From assembly GCA_964448285.1 (NCBI GenBank), contig CAYUWG010000057.1:1-24413 (forward strand): 24,413 nucleotides of DNA. Reading direction: 5' to 3'. Positions 1-8,855 of this stretch are shown piece after piece (positions within the stretch are counted from its first letter, which is position 1; every line of letters starts with the position of its first letter). Source of the DNA: CAYUWG01 sp964448285. GTDB taxonomy: Bacteria; Bacteroidota; Ignavibacteria; SZUA-365. Made by a program: the position numbers and the translations under genes. The notes beneath the pieces are model-generated. The model saw nothing but the letters and a program-made list of their open reading frames with translations, did no database searches and was not told the origin of the DNA.

Positions 1-15
1 TCGAGCCGGGCTTTG

Positions 16-87
16 TAGCGCGTACGGGAATCGAACCCGTGTTTCGGCCTTGAGAGGGCCACGTCCTGGCCGCTAGACGAACGCGCC
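16..87 (-). tRNA. tRNA-Glu (anticodon CTC)
   Basis: On the minus strand the sequence folds as a cloverleaf. The acceptor arm GGCGCGT pairs with ACGCGCT, with one G-T pair at the end. The D arm GTCTAGCGGCCAGGAC is typical of glutamate tRNAs. The anticodon stem TGGCC/GGCCG carries the loop CTCTCAA, giving anticodon CTC. The T arm contains GGGTTCGAATCCC. No CCA is encoded at the 3' end. It lies about 30 nt downstream of a second tRNA on the same strand, so the two are probably co-transcribed. Confidence 0.95.
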
Positions 88-116
88 AATATTTAAGGAG
101 AGTGCGATCTCCATTG

Positions 117-189
117 CTGCCCCTCTAGGGCTCGAACCTAGACTTTTCTGATCCAGAGTCAGACGTGTTGCCAATTACACCAAGGGGCA
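117..189 (-). tRNA. tRNA-Gln (anticodon CTG)
   Basis: On the minus strand the acceptor arm TGCCCCT pairs exactly with AGGGGCA. The D-arm region is TTGGTGTAATTGGCAACAC, as in glutamine tRNAs. The anticodon stem TCTGA/TCAGA encloses CTCTGGA, giving anticodon CTG, and the T arm contains AGGTTCGAGCCCT. The discriminator is G and CCA is not encoded. It sits about 60 nt downstream of the C25 protease stop codon on the same strand, so it could be read through from that operon or have its own promoter. Confidence 0.95.
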
Positions 190-249
190 AAGGCAGGACA
201 AAAATAGAAGAATGAGAAGGCTGAACCAAACGCAGACGGCGCATCGAGC

Positions 250-3200
250 TTACTTCAATATGGCTAACCGTTCGACGAATTCGGAAGTGTGTTCGCCCAT
301 GCGGAGAATGAGCTTGTAGAAATACACGCCGTTTGCGATTGCATCTCCTTCCCCATCGCGGCCATCCCATGGGACACGGTTGAAGCCGACGCGAAGTATT
401 TCCGGATCGATGGCGATTTCTTTGATCAATTTCCCGCCGAGTGTGTAAATCTTGATTCTTCCTTCATCCGGCTTCAGATCGCCGAGCACGCGAAACGTAA
501 AATCCATCGGGCCATTGGAGGGATTGGGAAATGGAAGGATGTGATCGACGCGGTTCGTGCCGGAGACTTGGAAGCGTACCTGATAGGGTATCGTGTCTGC
601 AGGATTCCCGCTTGCATCCTTTGCGGTCACGGCAAGAGAATGCACGCCCGGAGCGAGAGACGGCGTGATGCGAATACTGATCTTTTCATCGCCGTTCATT
701 CCAGATGAGTACGTCACCAGGGGATTGTTCACGAGCCAAACGAGACGACCGTCAAGGTACACGCGCACTGCCGACGTGTCGGTAACGGGCAACGGTGATT
801 TATCACGAACACGGACGTCGATGGCGGGATTAGAACGAACGAAATCATCGTTGGCTATTTCCACGTCGTCGAATGTCACAAGGAGTTGCGGCGGATAATC
901 ATCCTTCGTCGAATGGAATCTCCCCGAGTAGAAATCGTTGCCGAGGTAATATTCCACGCGCTCCTGATCGGGTGAAAGCTGGACGTTGTACGACCATTCC
1001 CCACGCAAGCCGGCCGTTGGAAGCTGGAAATCGACGTACTGCAGTCTCTCGCCGTGCGGAATGACTGCGAGCGTTCGTTCCTCCATCCGTTGAGTATCGC
1101 CCTGAATGCTGAGCCGGACTTTGATCTCCGATGCCGCGGTTCGTCCTGCGTTTGCAACGCCGACACGCAGCATCATCGGTTCACCCTCCAAAACGGAATC
1201 GCTCGATGCAATCACACTCTGGTTGTTGATCCCGAGTTCGGGAAAGATCGAGCGATAGGTGAAATCCCATGACTGCATACGTGGACTGGACGTTCCGGAA
1301 GAATCCCATAGCTGAGCTTCAAAACGAATGTACGGTAGTTGAATTCCGGGGAAGTTTGAAAGTGGTAATTCCGTTCCGGGAAGTACGTCCGGAAAGAGGT
1401 GAAGCAACGAGTCATTCTCGCCGGTTGCAGAGTACACTGCGATGTCGATTCGGCCTGCGGATGTGCCGCGTGAACCTTCCCATCGCGCCGTGCGCCATTC
1501 ATTCCCCGGTCCGATGACGGGACTGCGCACCAATCCCGATACTGCCGTGACGTTGAGCGTGTCCTTGAAGATCACCGCACCGAAACCGAGATGCATTTCA
1601 CGGACGCGCGCGGGATTGCTCCGGGTTCCGATAAGCGCATAGGAGTCGCGAAAACGGATGCTGTCCACGAGCGCGGCGCCGAACGCTTTCATCTCCGTCT
1701 TCAATTCATCGGTGAGCATGTTGTTGTTCGACCCGGCGGCGTCATCGGCTATGCCGATCATGACGATGTGATCGTCGGGGACGGCTCGCAGAAACGCGGT
1801 CATCGCATCGACGTTGTCTCGCGACCAATACGTGTCGAACATCGCCGAGTCCACGATGAAACCGCGAACCGGTTCGAGGACGAGCACGTGGAAGCTGCGT
1901 GTTTCCGAGTAGTAGCGTCGGCCATCGATACGCATCTCGACGAAATTCCGAATGTCGATGTTGTTGTTGCCCGCTGAAACGATTTCCAGTTCGATGTCAC
2001 GTCTTCCGAGGATGAATGAGCCGTCCGGCAATTGCTCCGCGTTCACGCGCGCATGCGTACCCGATTGTCCGGCTTCTTTCATCCACCAACGTTCGTCGGT
2101 GAGCTGTTGCGCATCGAAAGAAAATGAACGTGTGATTGTCCAATCTTCCACGGATGACTGCGAGATTACCCTTGCGCGCCAGTACAGCGTTCCGTCATTG
2201 AGGCCGGGTGTCCATTCGATGCGTGTGAAGACGGAGTCCAGAGGTTGTGAGAGCGTTACGAGCGGAGCGTTGAAATCCGGTGTGCGTGCGACCTGCAACT
2301 CTATGCGCGGCTGGAAAACCTCGTCAGGAACCGTCGGAGGATTCGCGAGCACGAAGGTGATCTCGGATTGGCTCGATGGAATGACGGCAAGATCGAGCGG
2401 AAAGATCGGGGTGATCCCACGGGGGAGAATGTTGCGGGTGATCGCGGCCGTGTTATTCGTTTTCACCGCTTCGGTGACTTTCCCCGCCGGGTCGATTTCG
2501 ACGGAGATGGAAACGGTTCCGAAGACACTCGCGAAATCGAATGGCCATTCAAGTTCCGTCGTAAGATGGAAAGGCTCGATGCGCTTCGTGATTGACGCAA
2601 CCTCCTGCATCCCATGGACGACACGCAAGCGAACATCGACACTGTCCGTCAGGCATTTGCCGAAATTGTTCAGGCGCGTCTTGATGATTGCGGGTTTCAA
2701 TTGCGTGATGATGTCGGGAGTCGTTCGGATGTCGCTCGCTCTCACCGCGAGTTCTGCGTTCGGCGACAGCGGCAACCGCGTCGCCGGATCGCCGAGGATG
2801 ACGTATTGGTTCACCGTGTTTCGCGTAATAGGATTGCCGAGACTCGTCGCATCGATGAGTTTGTTCTTCGCATAGGTCGATATCTCGCCGTATGTCGCTA
2901 ACGGATTTCTCGTAATCGCATCGAACATCCCTTCGCTCAGCACTTCATCATAGCCGACAACGCCTAACCCGGACGTGCCATACGAAGCGATGGAGCCATT
3001 GCGTTTTGCCATGAGGAACAGTTCGTTCAACCCGGTTTCATATGGCTCGGCGAAGTGCGCGGTGTTGCAGGACATCGTGATGAAGAACGGATACTTCCCT
3101 GCAGTGTTGAAGATGTCGGGGCGTTCGATGCCAACGTCAATGATTCGTGTCCCCCCGTGTCCGACGAAGTAGTACCACAAAACGCCGTTGTTCATCTCCC

Positions 3201-5535
3201 ACCGCAGCGTATCGAGATCGTCGTAGCTCACGAGATCGAGGCTTTTTTTGATGATGGTTCGCGGTTCGAGACAATAGGGATTTACCCATGTGTTCGTCAG
3301 GCGTTTAATGCCTGGGAGAAAATACCGGTCTTGTTCCTCCTTCGTTTTTCCACCGATGGAAAAAAGAACGCGGTTGTTCCAGTCCTGCGGTGGTGCGCTT
3401 TCATACTCGACGATTTTATCGATGACATCATGCGCCTGATCGAGTGTTTCGCACGGGATGCGCCCGACGTGCAGAAGTGGTTGAAAATTGTTTTCGTCGG
3501 GTCCCAGTGCGACGAAGTAATTGTCGTTCGCAGGATTGCCATACGTCGGGACGATGTCTTTCTTAAATCCGGCAGGATGGTGGGATTTCGGATCCCAACT
3601 CGCATCACCGAGGATGAGTAAGAAGCGCGGTTTCTTCGTTGCACGTTCGTAGATCGATCGCACGAAGTCCTTCATCGCACGAGGGTGTTTCAATCCGAAG
3701 TTGTATTCGAGATAAAGATCGTCCACCTCGGCGATGAGCGTTTCATATCCGTCCGTTGTGTTGCGATACGAGGCGAGTCGTTCGGCAGCCGGACGAAAGC
3801 TCTTATGCGTGAGGATGATGTAGTCCGGTTCAACCGTGCCGGCACTGAGCGGAAGCGTTATCCGGGAGAGTTTCGCCGGAGATTGGACGGCATTAGAGGT
3901 GAAGAAGACATACGAATCCGAAGTGATGATTACGCATTCAACCGAGTATTCACTTCCGCTCGAAGTGATTCGCGTATTGGCAAGCCGCTCACCAGTGGTG
4001 CGATTCAGAACGGTGATTTCGGGATTGGAAAAACCTGAAACGATAACGCGTCGTGACTCCGGGCCTGCCGTGGAATCATATCCAATAGCAGCATCGAGAT
4101 ACAATTCATTCGATGCACGGAGCTTCATCGGGTAAATGCACTCAACCCAATCCACGTAGAAGCGCTCGATCGAACAATTCGGATTTTCCGGTGGACAGGC
4201 AACCTTCCCGACACTGGTCACGATGAGCGTGTTCGAACCGTCTTTGAGAAGACCCGCGGCAAGCGTTTCCTTTCGCGTCATCAGTTCCCAGCCCTGAATG
4301 TCGAACTCGGATACAATCGTACCATTGATGCTCAAACGAACCAGGCTCACATCGCGAGACGATCCCTTGAGCCGGACGAGGAGTGTTGCATCGCCTCCAC
4401 CGAGGTCGGGTGCTTCGAACGGAACGACTAGCGTATCCTTCTTCAGTAAATATTTCCACACCCAGCCTTCACCAAAGACATATTCGGAGTCATTCTGTTC
4501 GAAATCGTTATCACCGGCGTGGTAAATGACTTCGCGCTCGAAGTGTAGTCGTTGCTTATAGGATGAAAGCAGAGGCTCGCTTCCCGGACGTGCATCGATG
4601 GGAACGTGCCGCTTCCCGATTGCACCGCCCCAAAGCAGAAACATAATGTTCTCGTCACTCCAGAAATCGTAGTATGCACCGTTCTCCCCGTACCGCCGCA
4701 TCGCAAAGAACTCGATGAAATCTCCTTCATCCCAGCGCCCGTCCGCTTCGCCCTGAAAGGTGATCGGCTCTTCGTTCCCTCGATTCATCAGCCTTACCGT
4801 CCGCGGATCGACCGCATCCGGGTTCATGCCGGCATTCATCGCGTCGGTTTTCGTGATGCGATATATTCCATCACGCAGAATCGATATTCTCAGTGCGTCT
4901 TCACCCGGTTGATACCAACCTGGCACGAGCTGCATCGGGGTTGCCGGGCTTGCCCAATGAACAGCATCGGTTGCGTTGATGACGTCCGGTATTTCCGTTG
5001 AAATCGTTGTCACTCCTAAACCATCGGGCGCTGAAATCGTGATCTCCGCCGTGAGTGATTTCACCCATGAAAGCGAACGGCGCTGCGCATCGTAGAGTGC
5101 GGGCATGAACTCGACAATCGCTCGTTGCAATCCGACGTGGGAAGACTGGTATGAAACGGCGAGATGCTCTTGCACTTTCGGCGCGTTGTATTCGTCAGGA
5201 CGAAAGGCGAGCAGCGAGCGGCTCTCATTGACGATGTCCGATGACGTCACTTTGATTTGAACGGTGCCCTTCGGCGGAACACCGAACTCGAATCGTTTGA
5301 AAGGCATAGCAGGCGAGCCGTACTGAGGCAGGGAACGATAACCGGGAATCTCAACGCTTGAGTATGTATCGCTTCCCGCGTGAACTGTTCTGAAACGGGG
5401 AAGGTCATTCCGTACGGTTAACCGCCATCGGAAAGCGTCAATCCGTTCTATGGAAAACGGCGAGTCCGTTGCCGAACGTGCAACGAGATGAAGTGGCGAG
5501 AAAAGGAAAAAGCAAAGGGCAGCGCGGATCAACAT
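250..5535 (-). CDS. Giant C25 (gingipain/PorU-like) peptidase with ILEI-like domain and C-terminal type IX sorting domain
   Basis: A 1761-aa predicted exported protein. Residues 1-22 look like a signal peptide. Residues 210-300 resemble the N-terminal domain of PorU-like proteins (LRISILRDGIYRIT). The peptidase C25 region spans about 570-920. It has VGHGG with candidate catalytic His793, TMSCNTAH with candidate catalytic Cys823, and the closing motif YVILGDPATRL. CARDB-like beta domains lie near 925-1035 and 1430-1545. Residues about 1200-1310 resemble an ILEI/FAM3 domain (FDTYWS, then FLRAVPDDHIVMIGIADDA, then RFRDSYALIG). The last ~95 residues (PFPNPSNG to GVYFYKLIL) match FlgD-Ig/type IX sorting domains. 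In C25 enzymes the His-Cys pair cleaves peptide bonds after Arg or Lys, or acts as the type IX sortase PorU. At 1761 aa it is much longer than P. gingivalis PorU (about 1160 aa), so I call it a secreted or surface C25 protein rather than PorU itself. Its ATG overlaps the end of the upstream glycosyltransferase gene by 7 nt. Confidence 0.9.
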   Translation of the reverse strand: MLIRAALCFFLFSPLHLVARSATDSPFSIERIDAFRWRLTVRNDLPRFRTVHAGSDTYSSVEIPGYRSLPQYGSPAMPFKRFEFGVPPKGTVQIKVTSSDIVNESRSLLAFRPDEYNAPKVQEHLAVSYQSSHVGLQRAIVEFMPALYDAQRRSLSWVKSLTAEITISAPDGLGVTTISTEIPDVINATDAVHWASPATPMQLVPGWYQPGEDALRISILRDGIYRITKTDAMNAGMNPDAVDPRTVRLMNRGNEEPITFQGEADGRWDEGDFIEFFAMRRYGENGAYYDFWSDENIMFLLWGGAIGKRHVPIDARPGSEPLLSSYKQRLHFEREVIYHAGDNDFEQNDSEYVFGEGWVWKYLLKKDTLVVPFEAPDLGGGDATLLVRLKGSSRDVSLVRLSINGTIVSEFDIQGWELMTRKETLAAGLLKDGSNTLIVTSVGKVACPPENPNCSIERFYVDWVECIYPMKLRASNELYLDAAIGYDSTAGPESRRVIVSGFSNPEITVLNRTTGERLANTRITSSGSEYSVECVIITSDSYVFFTSNAVQSPAKLSRITLPLSAGTVEPDYIILTHKSFRPAAERLASYRNTTDGYETLIAEVDDLYLEYNFGLKHPRAMKDFVRSIYERATKKPRFLLILGDASWDPKSHHPAGFKKDIVPTYGNPANDNYFVALGPDENNFQPLLHVGRIPCETLDQAHDVIDKIVEYESAPPQDWNNRVLFSIGGKTKEEQDRYFLPGIKRLTNTWVNPYCLEPRTIIKKSLDLVSYDDLDTLRWEMNNGVLWYYFVGHGGTRIIDVGIERPDIFNTAGKYPFFITMSCNTAHFAEPYETGLNELFLMAKRNGSIASYGTSGLGVVGYDEVLSEGMFDAITRNPLATYGEISTYAKNKLIDATSLGNPITRNTVNQYVILGDPATRLPLSPNAELAVRASDIRTTPDIITQLKPAIIKTRLNNFGKCLTDSVDVRLRVVHGMQEVASITKRIEPFHLTTELEWPFDFASVFGTVSISVEIDPAGKVTEAVKTNNTAAITRNILPRGITPIFPLDLAVIPSSQSEITFVLANPPTVPDEVFQPRIELQVARTPDFNAPLVTLSQPLDSVFTRIEWTPGLNDGTLYWRARVISQSSVEDWTITRSFSFDAQQLTDERWWMKEAGQSGTHARVNAEQLPDGSFILGRRDIELEIVSAGNNNIDIRNFVEMRIDGRRYYSETRSFHVLVLEPVRGFIVDSAMFDTYWSRDNVDAMTAFLRAVPDDHIVMIGIADDAAGSNNNMLTDELKTEMKAFGAALVDSIRFRDSYALIGTRSNPARVREMHLGFGAVIFKDTLNVTAVSGLVRSPVIGPGNEWRTARWEGSRGTSAGRIDIAVYSATGENDSLLHLFPDVLPGTELPLSNFPGIQLPYIRFEAQLWDSSGTSSPRMQSWDFTYRSIFPELGINNQSVIASSDSVLEGEPMMLRVGVANAGRTAASEIKVRLSIQGDTQRMEERTLAVIPHGERLQYVDFQLPTAGLRGEWSYNVQLSPDQERVEYYLGNDFYSGRFHSTKDDYPPQLLVTFDDVEIANDDFVRSNPAIDVRVRDKSPLPVTDTSAVRVYLDGRLVWLVNNPLVTYSSGMNGDEKISIRITPSLAPGVHSLAVTAKDASGNPADTIPYQVRFQVSGTNRVDHILPFPNPSNGPMDFTFRVLGDLKPDEGRIKIYTLGGKLIKEIAIDPEILRVGFNRVPWDGRDGEGDAIANGVYFYKLILRMGEHTSEFVERLAILK

Positions 5536-6737
5536 AGAGATTGGAGAATCGTGAGATATCGCTGAGCAAGCGTATCGAGGTTGTAATGTTCGCGGACGTA
5601 ACGGTATGCGTTCTCACCGAATTGCTTCCGCAATACCGCATTGTTTTTCAAAGTCTGAATGGCTGCAACGAGTTCATCGGTATTCTGTGGTTCGACGGCA
5701 ATTCCAGCTTGTGCTTCGAGAAGGATGCGTTTCGCTTCTCCATCGACGCCGAGAACCATCGGCTTACCGCTCCCCATGATCTCGAACATCTTCGAAGGGA
5801 TTACGGTCTTGAACAACTCCGCATTTCTGAGCAGGACTAACGGGAGGTCAACTTCGTTCAGCATCTCCGCGACACGTTCCCTCGTTTGCCGGTCTATGAA
5901 TACCACATTCGAAAGGCCGTTCGCATACCTCTTCAGATGCTTCTTCTCTGCCCCTTCTCCGACAATGACGAATTGGTAGTCCGGTTCATCCTGCAGTCGC
6001 CGTGCGGCATCGATCATCGTTTCGAGGCCGTGCGCAAGCCCTTGCGTACCGAAGTAGGCAACGATGAATTTGTCGTTCATCGGTCCGTTGAAATGCAATC
6101 TCTTTCGCGGCCGGTTGTCGAATACGGTCGTCGCAACACCGTTCGTCACGACGTGGATTTTATCATCGGGAACGCCCTTCCCAATGAGGTGCGCACGGAA
6201 TGCATCACTGACAATCACGATTCTGTCCGCCTGTCGATACATGGATCGTTCGATGCGCCTGAGAAAGTTCAGGAATGCTCTGCTCGTATTTATTCGGACT
6301 GCCTGAATCGAGTCCGGCCAAAGGTCGCGAACCTCCAGAACGAGCGGGACATCGAGGAGCCGTTTTACGAACGTTCCGCTCACACCGGTGAAAAACTGTG
6401 GAGTCGTGGCAATACAAACGTCAACGTCTTGCAATGCATGGCTTGCGAGTGCCGCTGAAAAACCGAACGAGAGAAAATTGAAACTGCGCCGCCACTTCTT
6501 TGCATTGGGAGTGACGAATACCCAGGTGCGATAGACGTCGATGCCATCGATGATTTCGTGAAGGAGGCGTTTCTTTTCATAGCCCGGATATATTTTCCCG
6601 ACCGGATGATTGGGAATCCCGCAAATCACGGAAACTTTATGCCCCTCGGCGACCCATCGCTTGCTGAATTCATAGGCTCGGGCGGCAGGTGCGCCCATTT
6701 CAGGAGGGAAATACTGGCAGATGTAAAGTATGTGCAA
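5529..6737 (-). CDS. GT4-family glycosyltransferase, WbuB/WcaI-like
   Basis: A 402-aa cytoplasmic or peripheral GT-B fold glycosyltransferase that probably adds a sugar during surface polysaccharide assembly. The N-terminus ILYICQYFPPEMGAPAAR is the hallmark of the WbuB-like GT4 group. LEVRDLWPDSI follows in the N-terminal half, and the C-terminal nucleotide-sugar domain has VAYFGTQGLAHGLETMI, FVIVGEGAEK and PSKMFEIMGSGKP (Glu319). The start is TTG at 6735-6737. No ATG or GTG lies close upstream in frame, and family alignment places the initiator exactly here. I see no strong Shine-Dalgarno sequence. The stop overlaps the start of the C25 protease gene (ATGTTGA), implying translational coupling. 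The acceptor and donor sugars cannot be read from the sequence. Confidence 0.92.
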   Translation of the reverse strand: MHILYICQYFPPEMGAPAARAYEFSKRWVAEGHKVSVICGIPNHPVGKIYPGYEKKRLLHEIIDGIDVYRTWVFVTPNAKKWRRSFNFLSFGFSAALASHALQDVDVCIATTPQFFTGVSGTFVKRLLDVPLVLEVRDLWPDSIQAVRINTSRAFLNFLRRIERSMYRQADRIVIVSDAFRAHLIGKGVPDDKIHVVTNGVATTVFDNRPRKRLHFNGPMNDKFIVAYFGTQGLAHGLETMIDAARRLQDEPDYQFVIVGEGAEKKHLKRYANGLSNVVFIDRQTRERVAEMLNEVDLPLVLLRNAELFKTVIPSKMFEIMGSGKPMVLGVDGEAKRILLEAQAGIAVEPQNTDELVAAIQTLKNNAVLRKQFGENAYRYVREHYNLDTLAQRYLTILQSLC

Positions 6738-6865
6738 AGAGAGTAACCGATCTGTAGGTGAAAGGACCCAACAAGACGGTTGAAATGTGCACTATTATGC
6801 AGATTCAAACAAGGAAATCTCCATGCCCTACGATGCTGTGAAAACCCAAGTTGGACGAGCAATCC

Positions 6866-6906
6866 TGCTTGACCGATCGCCATTCATCTTCGATGAATGG
6901 CAAGCA
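6866..6906. repeat. Intergenic hairpin (10-bp perfect stem, TTC loop)
   Basis: GCCATTCATC at 6879-6888 and GATGAATGGC at 6892-6901 form a perfect 10-bp stem around TTC. An outer stem TGCTT/AAGCA (6866-6870 with 6902-6906) extends it after a one-sided bulge. No T tract follows on either strand, so it is not a standard intrinsic terminator. It lies between two divergent genes and beside the repeat element at 6922-7049. The structure is certain from the sequence; the role is unknown. Confidence 0.65.
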
Positions 6907-6921
6907 AGAATAGTCGCCCTT

Positions 6922-7049
6922 CAGCCTGTGTGAAAAGGTTATTACTGAGTCATTGCGAGGAGCGAAGCGACGAAGCAATCTCTCAATACGATTTAAAACC
7001 GAGGGGATGAGGGCTTCGCTACGCTCGCAATGACTTTTCACACAGGCTG
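6922..7049. repeat. MITE/REP-like palindromic element with 16-bp terminal inverted repeats
   Basis: The ends are perfect 16-bp inverted repeats, CAGCCTGTGTGAAAAG at 6922-6937 and its reverse complement at 7034-7049. Inside lie imperfect inverted copies of a GTCATTGCGAG(G)AGCGAAGC motif (6949-6959 against 7024-7034). The left half carries about 12 extra bases between the terminal and inner arms. From general knowledge, closely similar 'cattgcgaggagcgaagcgac' sequences recur between genes in many bacterial genomes. No target-site duplication and no transposase is visible, so this would be a non-autonomous or REP-type element. Any apparent peptide across it is a by-product of the repeat. Confidence 0.75.
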
Positions 7050-7142
7050 TCTTGCGGCAGAAAATTCTCGACCTCCCCATGCACAGAGAACGGATAAATA
7101 AGATTCTTCATTCGCCGGCGAGCAGAATACCATGGCACAGGG

Positions 7143-7148
7143 TATAAT
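7143..7148 (+). promoter_or_regulatory. Possible -10 box (TATAAT) before the GT39 gene
   Basis: A perfect TATAAT lies 77 nt upstream of the preferred start codon at 7225, but no convincing -35 box is found 16-18 nt upstream. It falls inside the longest possible reading frame (from 7132), which is one reason to prefer a later start. A chance match is possible. Confidence 0.3.
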
Positions 7149-7224
7149 CACTATCTTCGCCACGTGTTCAGCATGTCACTTCACCCGGACCGTTCTTGAA
7201 GCAATAATGCACGGATTCGCCTCA

Positions 7225-8682
7225 ATGAATATTGAGCATGGAAGACGGCGGTTCGAATGGATGCTGCTCGTTTCAATCCTTCTCCTTGCACTGATTCTGC
7301 GACTGTATCAACTCGGAGAGCAAAGCCTCTGGTGGGATGAAGCGCAGTCATGGTGGTTCGCATCGCATTCCATCAGTGAGCTTATTCCAATAATCATTGA
7401 GAATGACCAGCATCCTCCGCTGTATTACATCCTAATGTCTGCGTGGCTGAAGGTCGATACTTCCGAATGGTGGATGCGATTTCTCTCCGTCATTTTCAGC
7501 ATAAGTGCGATACCGTTCGTTTTCGCCATCGGGAGGATGCATTCCTTCACGACGGGGATGATTGCGTCTGGAATAATCGCGTGTTCTCCTATCCAGATTC
7601 AATATGCGCAGGAAGCGCGGATGTACGCGATGATGTTTTTCTTCGCGGCACTTGTCATGTGGAGCGTCGCGAAGTTCATCACAGATGAACGACCGAATGT
7701 CCGAGTTCAGGTTGCCTATGTGATTGGTTCGGTCGGTGCACTGTACAGCCATAACACTGGCATATTCCTCGTGTTCAGTGCATTGCTCGTTCTTGCCTGG
7801 AACTTCCGACACGAGAAGACAAGACTCCTGCTTGTCGCTTCGCTGACTTCTGTCGTAATCCTTTCATGGCTTCCATGGATTCCCTCTCTGATGGGACAGA
7901 TCCGTGAAACAGGAGAACACTTCTGGATTCCTCCGCTTCAGCCGGGAGGGATCCTTCAGGCCATCGAGCAGATTGTAACCCCGTTTCATTATCATCAAGC
8001 GATAGCGGTGCGCATACTGCTCGTCATTGTTATCGTGGCAATCGCGTTAACCGGTGTTCGCGCAGTCCGGAATGATCGTCGGCTATCGGTATTCACCATT
8101 GCATTCATCGCCATTCCATTCCTTAGCATGACATTCATAAGTGTGTGGCGTCCGATACTCCTGCCCAAGACAGTGTTATGGATGATGCTTCCGCTTTCAA
8201 TTCTTATTGGAGCGGCAATTTCATCCATGAAGCGGCGATTCACGGCAATCGCAGCCGGCGCACTCATCGTTCTCATCGCAATAAGTGGTGGATTCTATTA
8301 CTTCGGTTCTGTGCAAAAGGAAGATTGGCGCTCCGCTGCAAAAATGGTTCATACGCTCGCTCAACAGAGCGTCTTTCCACTCTACACGTCGCCTCTCAGT
8401 GAAATTCCTCTGCAATACTATTGGCATGGCCTGGGAGTCGAGGTCGAAGGTTGGGGCATTCCCGCGCGTCTGTTCGAGCGTGGATGGGAGCCAATCTTTA
8501 CTTCGCGTGACGAAGCGCAGGTTCGCCATTTGGCAGAAAGCGAACGAGCGTTGGCTCTTGTCGTCAGTCACTCCTGGATATCGGACCAACGTGGACGAAT
8601 CCCGGAGATCATCGAAGAGACACACGCACGACATAGAGAATACACTTACTATGGCATCAGGATCATTCACTATCGCCGGTAG
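7225..8682 (+). CDS. GT39 (ArnT/PMT-like) polytopic membrane glycosyltransferase
   Basis: An integral membrane glycosyltransferase of the GT39/PMT_2 type, which takes sugars from polyprenyl-phosphate donors at the outer face of the inner membrane. From ATG 7225 it is 485 aa. A basic N-terminus (HGRRRFEW) precedes TM1, followed by LRLYQLGEQSLWWDEAQ with the first-loop Asp-Glu pair (D38/E39) expected for catalysis, then HPPLYYILM (H63), another family hallmark. About ten further hydrophobic segments run to residue ~360, and a soluble tail ends the protein. The frame stays open to ATG 7132, and ATG 7207 is also possible. I prefer 7225 because a TATAAT lies at 7143-7148 and because the N-terminus fits the family, but no strong ribosome site decides it. 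It is divergent from the GT4 gene. The substrate is unknown, possibly a lipid or protein O-glycan. Confidence 0.88.
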   Translation: MNIEHGRRRFEWMLLVSILLLALILRLYQLGEQSLWWDEAQSWWFASHSISELIPIIIENDQHPPLYYILMSAWLKVDTSEWWMRFLSVIFSISAIPFVFAIGRMHSFTTGMIASGIIACSPIQIQYAQEARMYAMMFFFAALVMWSVAKFITDERPNVRVQVAYVIGSVGALYSHNTGIFLVFSALLVLAWNFRHEKTRLLLVASLTSVVILSWLPWIPSLMGQIRETGEHFWIPPLQPGGILQAIEQIVTPFHYHQAIAVRILLVIVIVAIALTGVRAVRNDRRLSVFTIAFIAIPFLSMTFISVWRPILLPKTVLWMMLPLSILIGAAISSMKRRFTAIAAGALIVLIAISGGFYYFGSVQKEDWRSAAKMVHTLAQQSVFPLYTSPLSEIPLQYYWHGLGVEVEGWGIPARLFERGWEPIFTSRDEAQVRHLAESERALALVVSHSWISDQRGRIPEIIEETHARHREYTYYGIRIIHYRR

Positions 8683-8855
8683 CTGTTTCGCCGTTCTGAT
8701 TTTTTTCTATATTGCGCACCAATACGCAGCTACGGCACTTGCTGAAAGTGCGGTGAATTCTGTGATACACTACGCTCGCTTCCCAAATACCGCACCGTTT
8801 CCCCGTGAGAAAGACCTCGATCGTACGACGACGAAGTCAAGAAAGGAGCCATTGA

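Noticed and set aside
1952..2875. 307-aa plus-strand frame opposite the C25 gene
   Set aside because: It lies wholly inside the well-supported C25 coding sequence on the other strand and has low-complexity, Ser/Arg-rich content typical of a shadow frame.
6805..7080. 91-aa minus-strand reading frame across the repeat element
   Set aside because: Its residues (HCERSEA, RFAPRND) are the usual translation of this palindromic repeat, not a conserved protein.
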